A stretch of 64,000 bases of DNA from Clostridium sp. AM22-11AC. GTDB lineage: Bacteria; Bacillota; Clostridia; Lachnospirales; Lachnospiraceae. Below the pieces are notes generated by a model. The model was not told the DNA's origin and searched no databases. It saw nothing but the letters and a program-made list of their open reading frames with translations. Shown here piece by piece: positions 36,770 through 45,751 of the stretch (positions are counted from its first letter, which is position 1; every line of letters starts with the position of its first letter). A program made the position numbers and the translations under genes. The stretch is taken from NCBI RefSeq assembly GCF_003473545.1, contig NZ_QUCM01000015.1:21520-85519 (forward strand), written 5' to 3'.

Positions 36770-37069
36770 ATGAAGAAGATCTTATTAGTATGCAACGCAG
36801 GAATGTCAACCAGTATGCTGGTGGCAAAAATGAAGAAAGCAGCACAGGCAGATGGGGTCGAGGTTAGTATTGAAGCAAAATCCCTGGCAGACGCAAAGAA
36901 AGAGATCCAGGAAGCCAATATTGTCCTTTTAGGACCGCAGATCCGCTACGAACTGGAAAATGTAAAGAAGCTGGCAGGAAGTGTACCGGTAGAAGCAATT
37001 GACATGAGGGATTATGGCATGATGAACGGGGAGAAAGTGTTAAAGCATGCTATGGAGGTGATGGGATAA
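36770..37069 (+). CDS. PTS EIIB, lactose/cellobiose family
   Basis: The 99-residue soluble phosphocarrier begins MKKILLVCNAGMSTSMLVAKM, where the Cys of VCNAGMSTS is the phosphorylated residue of the cellobiose family P-loop. It receives phosphate from EIIA and passes it to the sugar. An ATG at 36764 is also possible, but the second one fits both the family start and the spacing from GGAG. It ends overlapping the EIIA start. Confidence 0.92.
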   Translation: MKKILLVCNAGMSTSMLVAKMKKAAQADGVEVSIEAKSLADAKKEIQEANIVLLGPQIRYELENVKKLAGSVPVEAIDMRDYGMMNGEKVLKHAMEVMG

Positions 37070-37389
37070 TGGACGAAAGCATGGTTATGGTATGCATGCA
37101 GATCATCACAAATACAGGAAGCGCAAAATCTTCTTACATAGAGGCCATTCAGAAAGCAAAAAAGGGTGATCTTGGGGGAGCCGAGATCAGCATGAATGAG
37201 GGAGATGACCTTTATGCCCAGGCACATGAAGTCCACACTTCTTTAATACAGAAAGAAGCTTCCGGTGAAAAAACAGAGTTTTCCCTGATCCTGATGCATG
37301 CAGAAGATCAGATGGCAAGTACGGAAATGGCCAAGGTAATGGCAAGGGAGTTTATTGAATTATATAGAGAGATGAAGGAAAGCAGATAA
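37069..37389 (+). CDS. PTS EIIA, lactose/cellobiose family
   Basis: The 106-residue three-helix phosphocarrier takes phosphate from HPr. The active His is in LILMHAEDQMASTEMAK near residue 77. The N-terminus (MVMVCMQIITNTGSAKSSYIEAI) is typical. It is the last gene of the GH1-EIIC-EIIB-EIIA operon and is followed by a terminator. Confidence 0.92.
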   Translation: MDESMVMVCMQIITNTGSAKSSYIEAIQKAKKGDLGGAEISMNEGDDLYAQAHEVHTSLIQKEASGEKTEFSLILMHAEDQMASTEMAKVMAREFIELYREMKESR

Positions 37390-37407
37390 GGTATCTGCGA
37401 ATAGGAA

Positions 37408-37449
37408 ATACCCAGGCGGGTTCGGGAAACGATCGCCTGGGTATTTTTG
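37408..37449. terminator. Bidirectional terminator after the PTS operon
   Basis: ATACCCAGGCG pairs with CGCCTGGGTAT, followed by TTTTT; the opposing flavoprotein gene ends 5 nt beyond. Confidence 0.9.
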
Positions 37450-37453
37450 ACTT

Positions 37454-39418
37454 TTAATCCATCATACCCATCCGTTCTCTGTATATTCTCCATTGATTTT
37501 CAAAGAAATAGTCAACATCAGGTAATGGACGTACAGGGCGTCTTGAGGCAGACGGTGTTCCCTCTTTTAAAGTTACTTCCTGGACTTCCTGGCCATGCAT
37601 TTTCTGGTCCAGTCTGCAGCGATATAATTCTCCAAAGGTTTGGCAGCCTGGAAAGCCTGGGAGTTCTCCTGTGGAATCTGTATATAATGCGGAACCTCGG
37701 CTTCCTCCGCCTGCTTTTGCGTAGTCTAACATGGCAAACAGATACATTTTTTGAGAAAGAAGCATATCGTACAGCTTGTAGAACAATGAAAGTTGTGAAA
37801 CAGAAGGCGATTTTGCTTTTTGCATAAATTGACATATGTCATCCTCTGTTTCTTTTAAAGCTGTTTCCATTTGCACCTGGTTGCGGATCATACCTGCAGC
37901 GGCACTCATTCTTTTAGAGGCATTTATCCACAGTTCGGACAATGGGCAGTTTCCTTCTGCATGTTCTGAAAGTCTGATCCGATCCAGCGCCTGAATGCGC
38001 AGCCTTTCTTTTATACCACTCTCGGTGGAAGGGCTCGCTTCTTTCATGTGTGTTCTTTTTTTAAGAAAAATTCCTTCAGCCGCCCGGACAGCACCTACCT
38101 GACCTGCATTTAAAGCAGTTCCGCCAGGTCTTGTAACTCCATGACTTGCACACACTTCTCCGATCGCGTAAAGACCAGAGAGATTGGTTTCCCATAGATG
38201 GTTGGTGGACAGACCACCGTTATTATGTTGGGCACATACGGCAATCTCCAAACGTTCTTTAAACAGATCTACATGGTGATCCTGATAAAAAAGAATAGCA
38301 GGCTCGTTCATATGCTTTAAACGTTCAATGGGTGTTCCGAAGCAGGCTCCGGCCTGGCTTAAATATTCTTTTGCTTCCGGGATCATAGATGCATAAGGAA
38401 GATCCCTGTCTTTTTCAAGGTTTCCTGGATTGACCCTGTAATCCAAAAATACTCTGCGTTTTTTTAATACAGTCTCCTGGTAAACCAATAGGTCGATCAC
38501 CGAAGAGCCGCCAAAAATTTTATTTACATCAAATGGCCATTGATAACCTTTCAAAAAAACCATAGAAAGCAGATCTGGCAGTTCATTAAAATAATCAAGA
38601 AGAAATTCTTTTTCATCATTTCCGTCCTGGTCAGTAGAAATAAAGCTTGGAAGTACCTGCATATATGTTCCGCTTACATTCCATCTTGGATTTAAAGAAG
38701 CCATTCCAAATTGCCATTCTGTCAGGTTTTTCCCAGAAGCACCAGCTTCAAATGCCATACCTGTGGAGCCGGTTTGCGAAACGGGATACACACTGTCGTG
38801 ATACATGCCAGCTGGTCCGCCTGTTGCGAGGATCACATTTTTACACCAGATGATTTTATAAGCAGGTTCGCTATGAATGTTTTTGTCCAGGCAGAGGATT
38901 CCCTTTACTTGGTTCATGTATGTAAGGATCTGAATAGCCTGCATCTGATCCAAAATCAGGATCTGTTTCTCTTTTACAGATCTTTCAAGGGCTTCCGTCA
39001 TAAGCTTAGAAGTATAAGGACCGGCACTGGTGGCTCTTCTTCCTCTGTCATGATCTGTTTTATATCCCATAAATTCACCGTGCTCTGTGCAGGGAAAAGG
39101 AACTCCCAGCTCTGTAAGGGCAAAAAAACACCGGGCAGAAAGAGCCGCTTCACATAATGCCTGGTCTCCGTCTACACATTGTCCTGCAAACAGGTCTTCT
39201 GCCATATTTCTTACGCTGTCAGCATCGTTTCCTGACAATGTAAGCTTATAATAAGTCTGCTTGTCTGAACCGGTATTTCTGGAAGTACCTGATTTTATAT
39301 TTTCTGTTATGATTGCCAGATCTCTTTCACCGTTTTGATATAAGCGTAATGCGGCCTGAAATCCTGCTGCTCCACTTCCGATGATAATATGTGTAATCGT
39401 TTGTTCAGTTAGCTTCAT
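37454..39418 (-). CDS. Fumarate-reductase/aspartate-oxidase-type flavoprotein
   Basis: The 654-residue FAD protein starts with the Rossmann motif HIIIGSGAAGFQAALRLY. Further hallmarks are SGTSRNTGSDKQT (the FAD-contact segment, in which NTGSDKQT replaces the usual SxAAxGG), HDRGRRATSAGPY, and GLYAIGEVCASHGVTRPGGTALNAGQ. The C-terminal helical domain is present. The last part differs from succinate dehydrogenase. No iron-sulfur or membrane-anchor subunit is adjacent, so it is probably a soluble oxidoreductase of unknown substrate. AAAGGGAG precedes the ATG. It lies downstream of the GntR-PBP1 regulator but is separated from it by a terminator. Confidence 0.75.
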   Translation of the reverse strand: MKLTEQTITHIIIGSGAAGFQAALRLYQNGERDLAIITENIKSGTSRNTGSDKQTYYKLTLSGNDADSVRNMAEDLFAGQCVDGDQALCEAALSARCFFALTELGVPFPCTEHGEFMGYKTDHDRGRRATSAGPYTSKLMTEALERSVKEKQILILDQMQAIQILTYMNQVKGILCLDKNIHSEPAYKIIWCKNVILATGGPAGMYHDSVYPVSQTGSTGMAFEAGASGKNLTEWQFGMASLNPRWNVSGTYMQVLPSFISTDQDGNDEKEFLLDYFNELPDLLSMVFLKGYQWPFDVNKIFGGSSVIDLLVYQETVLKKRRVFLDYRVNPGNLEKDRDLPYASMIPEAKEYLSQAGACFGTPIERLKHMNEPAILFYQDHHVDLFKERLEIAVCAQHNNGGLSTNHLWETNLSGLYAIGEVCASHGVTRPGGTALNAGQVGAVRAAEGIFLKKRTHMKEASPSTESGIKERLRIQALDRIRLSEHAEGNCPLSELWINASKRMSAAAGMIRNQVQMETALKETEDDICQFMQKAKSPSVSQLSLFYKLYDMLLSQKMYLFAMLDYAKAGGGSRGSALYTDSTGELPGFPGCQTFGELYRCRLDQKMHGQEVQEVTLKEGTPSASRRPVRPLPDVDYFFENQWRIYRERMGMMD

Positions 39419-39453
39419 CTTGTCTCCCTTTCTGATCATAAGAGATCACAGTA

Positions 39454-39507
39454 AAAAACACCCAGAATAATCAGAAAGAAGATCCGAAAACTATTCTGGG
39501 CGTTTTT
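39454..39507 (-). terminator. Terminator after the GntR-PBP1 regulator
   Basis: On the minus strand CGCCCAGAATA pairs with TATTCTGGGTG and is followed by TTTTTT. The plus side also has T's, so it may act in both directions. Confidence 0.8.
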
Positions 39508-39550
39508 ATTTTTGACAAAAAGATATAAAAATGAATTGCAGATGTAAAAT

Positions 39551-40633
39551 TTAGCAAAGTAAAGAACGGACGGTTTCGCCGGAGATCACTTCAACTGGGG
39601 TAAGGACTTTTACAGGCAGACAACTGCCGTTGTTTAGCTGCCATATCATATGCATTACCGTAGATTCGGAGATAGCTTCGATATGTGTTTCCACTGTAGT
39701 GATCCGTGGGCTGATAATATTATAGTAGCCCAGATTATCATAGCCGATCACACTTACATCGTCAGGTACAGTACGACCGGTTTTGCAGATGGCATTGATG
39801 GCTCCAGTTGCCAAACGGTCATTAAATGCAAACAGGGCAGTAGGCATTTCGCCTGTGTAAGTGTTGAAAAAGTTCAAGCACACCTTTTCAGCTGCGTCAT
39901 AAAGCCAGGAGCCTGTTTCTAAGATCAATTCAGGAGGAATAGAGAGTCCTTCTTCCTGGAAAGCCTGGAGAAATCCGGCGGTACGTTCCTGGTTACTTAA
40001 ATAGCTTCGCACACCTGCCAGTAAAGCGACAGTTTTGTGTCCGTGTTCGATAAGATATCTGCCTGCAAGATAAGCTCCTTTGCGGTTATCTGATAAAACA
40101 GAAGGAAGCTTGTCGGAGTAGCTGTTGACTAAAACACAGGGTATTTTCTGACTGACAGCATATTCAATGTGTTTTTGAACAACATTACTTACAAAAACGA
40201 TTCCGGAAAGACCAAGTGCTGTAATCTTATCTGCAATATTATCGGAAGCATCCAGTGTAGTGTAGATCAGGGAACAGCCGTTTTTCTGAAAATCACGTTC
40301 CAGTATATTAAACAGGGAAGAGTAAAATGGTTCGGTTATAATATTTTCTTTTGGGAGGAAAAAACCGATGTTTTTGTTGGTGATAACTTTTGGGGACTCT
40401 GGGGCAACCGGGACACTGCTTAAAACAATAGTGCCTTTTCCGGGGCATTTTTCGATCAGCCCTTCGTCTGCTAACATCTGCATTGCTTTTCGAAGAGTGC
40501 TGCGGTTGACATCGTATTTCAGGGAGAGGACCTGCTCTGTGGGGAGCAGGCTTCCTACCTTGTAGACATCATTCAGGATATCATTTTTGATGTCATTATA
40601 AATCATGGAATAACGAAATTTTTCTTTGCTCAT
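39551..40633 (-). CDS. AraR-like regulator: GntR winged helix with LacI-type ligand domain
   Basis: The 360-residue repressor has an N-terminal GntR winged helix (YNDIKNDILNDVYKVGSLLP, then NRSTLRKAMQMLADEGLIEKCPGKGT, residues 1-75). A periplasmic-binding-like ligand domain follows (IGFFLPKENIITEPFYSSL, LFAFNDRLATGAINAI, VSVIGYDNLGYY). This is the AraR architecture. TTTGTTGA-like half-sites occur in its own promoter region and at the promoters of the adjacent alcohol dehydrogenase and HIT-TRAP-dehydratase operon, so it is the likely common repressor, induced by a sugar or sugar acid. The ribosome site is weak (TTAGGT). Confidence 0.85.
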   Translation of the reverse strand: MSKEKFRYSMIYNDIKNDILNDVYKVGSLLPTEQVLSLKYDVNRSTLRKAMQMLADEGLIEKCPGKGTIVLSSVPVAPESPKVITNKNIGFFLPKENIITEPFYSSLFNILERDFQKNGCSLIYTTLDASDNIADKITALGLSGIVFVSNVVQKHIEYAVSQKIPCVLVNSYSDKLPSVLSDNRKGAYLAGRYLIEHGHKTVALLAGVRSYLSNQERTAGFLQAFQEEGLSIPPELILETGSWLYDAAEKVCLNFFNTYTGEMPTALFAFNDRLATGAINAICKTGRTVPDDVSVIGYDNLGYYNIISPRITTVETHIEAISESTVMHMIWQLNNGSCLPVKVLTPVEVISGETVRSLLC

Positions 40634-40652
40634 ATTTTACCTAACTGAATCG

Positions 40653-40668
40653 TTTGTTAATTTGTTGA
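40653..40668 (-). promoter_or_regulatory. Operator-like repeat in the regulator's own promoter region
   Basis: TTTGTTAA (40653-40660) and TTTGTTGA (40661-40668) are tandem 8-bp half-sites. On the minus strand a TGAACA-17 bp-TATACT promoter lies upstream of them (around 40689-40717), so binding would block transcription of the regulator itself. Confidence 0.55.
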
Positions 40669-40751
40669 CTAATATTTATACATAAAGTATACATTTAACA
40701 TTTTAACATGTTCAGCTCTTTCCTGCAATTCATGTTTTAAAAACCTGCCGA

Positions 40752-41912
40752 TCAGTCTTTCATAGCCAGCTCATATGCTGCTTTCATCAGTTCCTCATTC
40801 AGAGGACGTGGATTGCAGGTAATATGTCCGGTAGTTCTCTTGATCACATCGATCAGATAATCCATGCTTGGTTCTTCCTTTATATATCCCTTTAAGCAGC
40901 GAGGAGCATCGATGGATTTCTGCAGAGAAGTAATTTTGTCTAACAGAGCCTGTACATTTTCTTTGTCAGAAGCACCTTCTTTGTATACGCCGAATGCCTT
41001 GGAGATTTCTACATATTTCTTCTCTGCATATTCCTGATTCAGGATAATGGAAGCTGGCAGGAAGATGGAGCATGCATCGCCGTGAGGAATACCGTATTCG
41101 CCTCCTAAAGGCTGAGCCATGATGTGAGCAATACCAATACCTGCAGTGATGGCAACACCGCCGAAGTAGCTTGCAAGCATCATTCCGGCTCTTGCTTCCA
41201 GATTATCAGGATTGCGGTAAGCTTCTTCCAGATATTTGTTTACCAGTTCAATCGCCTTTAAGCCGTACATTTCGGTGATAGGTGTTGCGTTTAAGGAAAC
41301 GTAAGATTCAATAGCATGACTTAAAGCGTCCATTCCTGTAGCAGCGGTAATACGTGCAGGAAGAGCTAAAGTCAGGCTTGGATCCAGAACAACAACATCA
41401 GCAATCATGGTGTTGTGATACAGACTCTTCTTTAAGTGGTTGTTATTGTTGATAACAACGCTGGTCTTAGTAGCCTCAGCACCGGTTCCGGAGGTAGTTG
41501 GGATAGCAATGAACAGAGGTGGTTCAACGGTAACAGCTTTTCCTCTCATCTGATAGTCTTCGGTGTCGCCGCCGTTAACAGCCAGCATACCGATCACTTT
41601 TGCTGCATCAACAACACTTCCGCCGCCTAAAGCAATGGTACAGTCACATCCTTCTGCAACGTAAATATCGCGTCCGTGGTCAATAATCTGAAGAGTTGGC
41701 TCAGTCTTTACTTCGTAAGGAACAACAGCCATACCGGCGTCTGTTAAAAGAGAAGAGATCTTCTTGAAGGCATCAAACTCAGCGCTGAAAGTTACAAAAA
41801 GAACTTTTTTCTTGTTGTACCAGTTTAAGATCCCCGGGATCTCTGTTACCTTATTTTCGCCGAAAATAAGACGTCTGTTAAAAACCATTTCAAAACCATT
41901 TGTGATTGCCAT
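40752..41912 (-). CDS. Iron-containing alcohol dehydrogenase
   Basis: The 386-residue group III dehydrogenase oxidises or reduces an alcohol/aldehyde with NAD(P). The nucleotide loop is ALGGGSVVDAAKV near residue 94. Metal ligands lie in TGMDALSHAIESYVS (Asp and His) and in GIAHIMAQPLGGEYGIPHGDAC (two His). PTTSGTGAEAT is the cofactor-contact motif. AAGGAGG precedes the ATG. The gene is divergent from the TRAP operon with shared half-sites, so it probably handles an intermediate of the same catabolic route, for example a uronate or aldehyde reduction; that assignment is inference. Confidence 0.9.
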   Translation of the reverse strand: MAITNGFEMVFNRRLIFGENKVTEIPGILNWYNKKKVLFVTFSAEFDAFKKISSLLTDAGMAVVPYEVKTEPTLQIIDHGRDIYVAEGCDCTIALGGGSVVDAAKVIGMLAVNGGDTEDYQMRGKAVTVEPPLFIAIPTTSGTGAEATKTSVVINNNNHLKKSLYHNTMIADVVVLDPSLTLALPARITAATGMDALSHAIESYVSLNATPITEMYGLKAIELVNKYLEEAYRNPDNLEARAGMMLASYFGGVAITAGIGIAHIMAQPLGGEYGIPHGDACSIFLPASIILNQEYAEKKYVEISKAFGVYKEGASDKENVQALLDKITSLQKSIDAPRCLKGYIKEEPSMDYLIDVIKRTTGHITCNPRPLNEELMKAAYELAMKD

Positions 41913-41944
41913 GATACATCCTCCTTAAAAATGTGTTTGTTTTG

Positions 41945-42032
41945 TTTGTTGATTTGTTGAGATGTCAGAAGAATTTTTACATTTGATAGTATACATGTTT
42001 TGAACAACAAAGTCAACAAAATAATCAACAAA
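41945..42032 (-). promoter_or_regulatory. Alcohol dehydrogenase promoter bracketed by repeated half-sites
   Basis: The minus-strand promoter is TTGACT (42011-42016), 17 bp, TATACT (41988-41993). Half-sites TTTGTTGA occur in tandem downstream at 41945-41952 and 41953-41960, and in reverse (TCAACAAA) upstream at 42013-42020 and 42025-42032, with a further ACAACAAA at about 42004. Flanking sites could allow looping repression. The rest of the 392-bp divergent gap is AT-rich without a frame. Confidence 0.65.
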
Positions 42033-42207
42033 TTATTGAAAATGTTGCGAACATATAAAAACATATATAAAGAAGATAAATGAACAAAACGCCTATAAAA
42101 GGTGGTGAAAGTGAGAAGTATCTGTGAAAAATATAGGAAATATGAGGGGAATAATGGGCGAAAAAAGTAAAAACAACTAAGGGGAACGAACGAAAATTTA
42201 AAAATAG

Positions 42208-42281
42208 TTGACATTAATATTGACAACCTATTGAAAGATATGTATACTTAGTGATGTAAACAAATGTTGACAATGTTGACA
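42208..42281 (+). promoter_or_regulatory. Promoter and operators of the HIT-TRAP-dehydratase operon
   Basis: TTGACA (42220-42225), 17 bp and TATACT (42243-42248) form a near-perfect promoter. TTGACA also occurs at 42208, 42267 and 42276. TGTAAACA-AA-TGTTGACA (42255-42272) is an 18-bp palindrome with one mismatch between halves, placed at the transcription start, resembling AraR-type operators. Confidence 0.7.
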
Positions 42282-42304
42282 ATATATAAAAAGGAGTCAA
42301 GGTT

Positions 42305-42736
42305 ATGAGCGAATGTTTCTATTGTGAAGACGGGGAAAAGAGAAAGAGTTTAATGATCGAGATCTGCAAGTTAAACTATTCTACGATCTACTTAAACAGA
42401 AATCAGAAATATCCAGGAAGATGTGTTGTAAAGCTGAATGAGCATAAGACAGAATACTTCCAGATGACCAAAGAACAGAGAGATGGATACTTTGAAGAAC
42501 TGGCAGCTACAGCAAAAGCAATCTTTGAACTGTATCATCCAGATAAGATCAATTATGCAACATTTGGGGATCTGGTACCTCATGTACATGTACATGTTGT
42601 TCCTAAATATAAAGATGGTCCAGATTGGGGTAATCCATTTGATGATACACAGGGAAAGAAAGAACTGACCGATGCTGAATATCAGAAGATGGTAGATGAA
42701 TTAAAAGAAACTATATTAAAGGAATTAAATAAATAA
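42305..42736 (+). CDS. HIT family hydrolase
   Basis: The 143-residue histidine triad protein has the catalytic PHVHVHVVPKYKDG motif (HxHxH) near residue 96 and an N-terminal CFYC pair (ECFYCEDG) that may bind zinc. HIT proteins hydrolyse nucleoside phosphoramidates, dinucleoside polyphosphates or related compounds. It is the first gene of a TRAP transporter operon, an unusual place for a HIT gene, separated by 19 nt from dctP. AAAAAGGAG precedes the ATG. Confidence 0.88.
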   Translation: MSECFYCEDGEKRKSLMIEICKLNYSTIYLNRNQKYPGRCVVKLNEHKTEYFQMTKEQRDGYFEELAATAKAIFELYHPDKINYATFGDLVPHVHVHVVPKYKDGPDWGNPFDDTQGKKELTDAEYQKMVDELKETILKELNK

Positions 42737-42755
42737 TTTTAGGAGGATGGCAAAA

Positions 42756-43847
42756 ATGAAAAAAATGTTAGCAGCTGCTTTGGCAGCATCTATGGTTATG
42801 GGACTTACAGCTTGTGGCGGTTCATCACAGCCGACAGAAACAAAGGCACCTGAAAGTGCAAAAGAAACAGAGGCAGCAGCAGAGGGAACAACAGAGGCTG
42901 CAGCAGCCGGAGATGAGGAAAAAAAGACCGGTTCTGAGATGACCTGGAAGCTGGCTACTGACGCAGCAAAAGATTATCCTACTACAAAGGCTCTGATCAA
43001 GTTTGCGGATGAAGTTTATGAGAAGAGTAACGGACGTATTGCAGTAGATGTTTACGAATCTTCTATCCTGGGTGATGAGGTTTCTTATATGGAGCAGCTC
43101 CAGGCAGGTACTGTTGACGTAGCTAAGTTATCAATCGGTACATTAAGCGGACTGTATGAAGATACACAGGTATTCTTACTGCCATTCCTGTTTAAGAACA
43201 ACACAGAGATGTGGAAAGTTCTGGAAGGTGATGTTGGTACTACCATTAAAAATGGTCTGAATGATTACAGCATTCAGGGAATCGGTTTCACAGACTGTGG
43301 AAGCCGCTGCTTCTATACTACAACAGAAGTAAAGACAATTGATGATTTCAAGGGACTGCCGATCCGTGTACAGAACAACCAGTTAATGAACTCCATGGTC
43401 AGCAACTTAGGTGCTAACCCTGTAAACGTAGCTGCAAACGAAGTGTACAGCGCACTGCAGACCGGTGTATGTAAGGGCGGCGAGAATAACCCTAACATCA
43501 TCCTTTCCGACAGCTTATATGAAGTTGCTCCTTATGTTCTGATGGACAACCATACAACTACTATGGACGTGATCTGCATGAACCTGGATCTGTGGGAGTC
43601 CTTAAGTGATGAAGATAAGGCAATCGTAGACGAAGCAATGGCAGATGCAACTGCATATGACAGAGAAATCTGGGATGCTTCTATTGATGAGTCTCTTCAG
43701 ACATTAAAAGACAAAGGTGCAACTATTGTAGAACCAGATGACGCAACTTTAGATTCCTTCAGAGAGGCTATGGCTCCTATTTATGAAGAATACTCTGCAA
43801 AATATGCAACACTGTTAGATGCCATCAATACAACATTAGGAAAATAA
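42756..43847 (+). CDS. dctP: TRAP transporter solute-binding protein DctP
   Basis: The 363-residue lipoprotein binds an organic or sugar acid outside the membrane. The signal MKKMLAAALAASMVMGLTAC ends in a lipobox (LTAC). A Glu/Ala/Thr-rich linker precedes the DctP fold (ALIKFADEVYEKSNGRIAVDVYESSILGDEVSYMEQLQ, cited in part). The region containing GLPIRVQNNQLMN carries the conserved Arg that pairs with a carboxylate in this family, and GVCKGGENNPN follows. The second ATG (42756) is optimally spaced from AGGAGG at 42741. The two membrane subunits follow. Confidence 0.92.
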   Translation: MKKMLAAALAASMVMGLTACGGSSQPTETKAPESAKETEAAAEGTTEAAAAGDEEKKTGSEMTWKLATDAAKDYPTTKALIKFADEVYEKSNGRIAVDVYESSILGDEVSYMEQLQAGTVDVAKLSIGTLSGLYEDTQVFLLPFLFKNNTEMWKVLEGDVGTTIKNGLNDYSIQGIGFTDCGSRCFYTTTEVKTIDDFKGLPIRVQNNQLMNSMVSNLGANPVNVAANEVYSALQTGVCKGGENNPNIILSDSLYEVAPYVLMDNHTTTMDVICMNLDLWESLSDEDKAIVDEAMADATAYDREIWDASIDESLQTLKDKGATIVEPDDATLDSFREAMAPIYEEYSAKYATLLDAINTTLGK

Positions 43848-43883
43848 TAAGCTGGTTTGATAATTTTAAAGAGGGTATAGGCG

Positions 43884-44396
43884 ATGAAAGAAAAAATTGA
43901 AAATGCGATCGGGCTTGTATATACCGTCGTAGAAGCGCTCTGCCGACTGGTGCTGATCTTTATGGTATGTACAGTAACAGCGCAGGTAATCAGCCGTGCT
44001 CTTGGAGGTAATATCAAGTGGTGCGAGGAGGTCATGCTGATCCTCCTTGACACCATGATGTTCTTACTGCTTCCGGTGGGCATAAAGGATGATCTGCATA
44101 TTCGTATTGAAGTATTTGCGAAATATTTTCCAAGGAAGGTAAAGGTATTTCTTCTTTATTTCAGCAATGCAATACTGTTAGTAGTATCTCTTTGCATGAT
44201 CCGTTATGGATTTTTCCTGATGGAAAAGACAAATTCTAAATTTACGATTACAGGTCTTCCAAGAAGATATCTGTATCTGGTCACCGTTATCAGTGGAATT
44301 CTGTGCCTGGTCATGGTTGTTGCAAAGTTCTTTGGTATGTTCCATACGAAATCCACAGACAATTTCCTGGAATCCAAAAGCGAGCTTGAAAATTAA
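43884..44396 (+). CDS. dctQ: TRAP transporter small membrane subunit DctQ
   Basis: The 170-residue protein has four hydrophobic segments and the DctQ-typical WCEEVMLILLDTMMFLLLP block after the second region. It pairs with DctM in the membrane to drive sodium-coupled uptake. GAGGGTATAGGCG precedes the ATG. Confidence 0.88.
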   Translation: MKEKIENAIGLVYTVVEALCRLVLIFMVCTVTAQVISRALGGNIKWCEEVMLILLDTMMFLLLPVGIKDDLHIRIEVFAKYFPRKVKVFLLYFSNAILLVVSLCMIRYGFFLMEKTNSKFTITGLPRRYLYLVTVISGILCLVMVVAKFFGMFHTKSTDNFLESKSELEN

Positions 44397-44434
44397 CAAT
44401 GGTAAAGTGATGATAGAAAAGAGGGATTAACACT

Positions 44435-45733
44435 ATGGATACAAATACAATAGCCATGATCATACTCTTTGCAACATTTATGATTTTTATGGTTTTGCGT
44501 GTACCTGTAACATTCAGTATGTTGGGTGCCTGTGTTCTGACCGCCCTTTACCTGGGACCGAAATATGTATCATCGGTATTCCTGCGTTTGGGTGACGGCG
44601 TACAGTCATTCTCATTTTTAGCAATTCCGTTCTTTATTTTTGCCGGTGATATTATGGCAGAAGGCGGTATTTCGGACCGATTGGTAGAAGTGGCCAACGT
44701 TATGGTAGGTCGTTTCCGCGGCGGTCTTGCCTATGTAAACGTAATCGCTTCAACCTTTTTTGGTGGTATTTCCGGTTCACCTACAGCGGACGTATCTTCC
44801 TTAGGACCGATCGAGATCGGTATGATGACAAAAAGTGGTTATGACAAAGACTTCTCTGTTGCAACTACAGTAGCAACTGCTACACAGGCTCTGATCATTC
44901 CTCCAAGCCACAACATGATCATTTATGGTATGGCAGCAGGCGGACTTTCTACAGGAAAACTGTTTTTGGCAGGTATCGGACCTGGACTTATGTTATGTGC
45001 TGCAATGTGTATCCTGGTAGCACGTATTACCAGAAAAAGAGGTTATCCAAGAGGACCTAAGTATACAGTCCGTGAGTCTTTAAAGATTGTCAGTGACGGT
45101 TTCCTGGGTGTTATGACCATTGTTATCATTCTTCTTGGTGTTTGTACCGGTTTATTTACAACCACAGAAAGTGCTGCAATCGCATGTGTATACGCTTTAT
45201 TTGTTACCTTATTTATTTACAAGAGCATTAAAGTAAAAGATATCTGGAGAATTGCAAAGAAATCCTTGGGAACCCTGGCTATGATCTTAAGTATCATTGC
45301 AGCTGCAAATGCATTCTGCTATCTGATGAGCCTTATGCAGGTTCCTGCAAAGATCACACAGATGTTATTAACGGTTTCTGATAACAAGTATGTAGTTCTG
45401 ATCCTGATCAACATCCTGCTGCTGGTATTAGGCTGCTTCATGGACGTTGCTCCTCTGATCCTGATCGTAACGCCGATCCTTCTGCCTGTAGTAAAGGCAC
45501 TGGGAATGGATCCGATCCATTTTGGTATCGTTATCATGATGAACCTGGCAGTCGGTTCTTTAACACCGCCAGTAGGAACTACCCTGTTTGCAGGTTGTGC
45601 AGTAGGTGATATACCGATCGAAAAGGCTACGAAAGCGCTGCTTCCATATTATGCAGTTATGGTAGTTGCCCTGTTGTTAGTTACCTACATCCCTGCATTT
45701 TCAATGACTCTTCCGAATCTGTTAATGCACTGA
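44435..45733 (+). CDS. dctM: TRAP transporter large membrane subunit DctM
   Basis: The 432-residue transport subunit has about 12 hydrophobic segments. Family blocks are FLAIPFFIFAGDIMAEGGISDRL, FFGGISGSPTADVSSLGPI, IIPPSHNMIIYGM and VGSLTPPVGTTLFAGCAVG. It completes the DctPQM set. It lies 18 nt upstream of the dehydratase gene. Confidence 0.94.
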   Translation: MDTNTIAMIILFATFMIFMVLRVPVTFSMLGACVLTALYLGPKYVSSVFLRLGDGVQSFSFLAIPFFIFAGDIMAEGGISDRLVEVANVMVGRFRGGLAYVNVIASTFFGGISGSPTADVSSLGPIEIGMMTKSGYDKDFSVATTVATATQALIIPPSHNMIIYGMAAGGLSTGKLFLAGIGPGLMLCAAMCILVARITRKRGYPRGPKYTVRESLKIVSDGFLGVMTIVIILLGVCTGLFTTTESAAIACVYALFVTLFIYKSIKVKDIWRIAKKSLGTLAMILSIIAAANAFCYLMSLMQVPAKITQMLLTVSDNKYVVLILINILLLVLGCFMDVAPLILIVTPILLPVVKALGMDPIHFGIVIMMNLAVGSLTPPVGTTLFAGCAVGDIPIEKATKALLPYYAVMVVALLLVTYIPAFSMTLPNLLMH

Positions 45734-45751
45734 TAAAGCAAAGGAGAAGGT

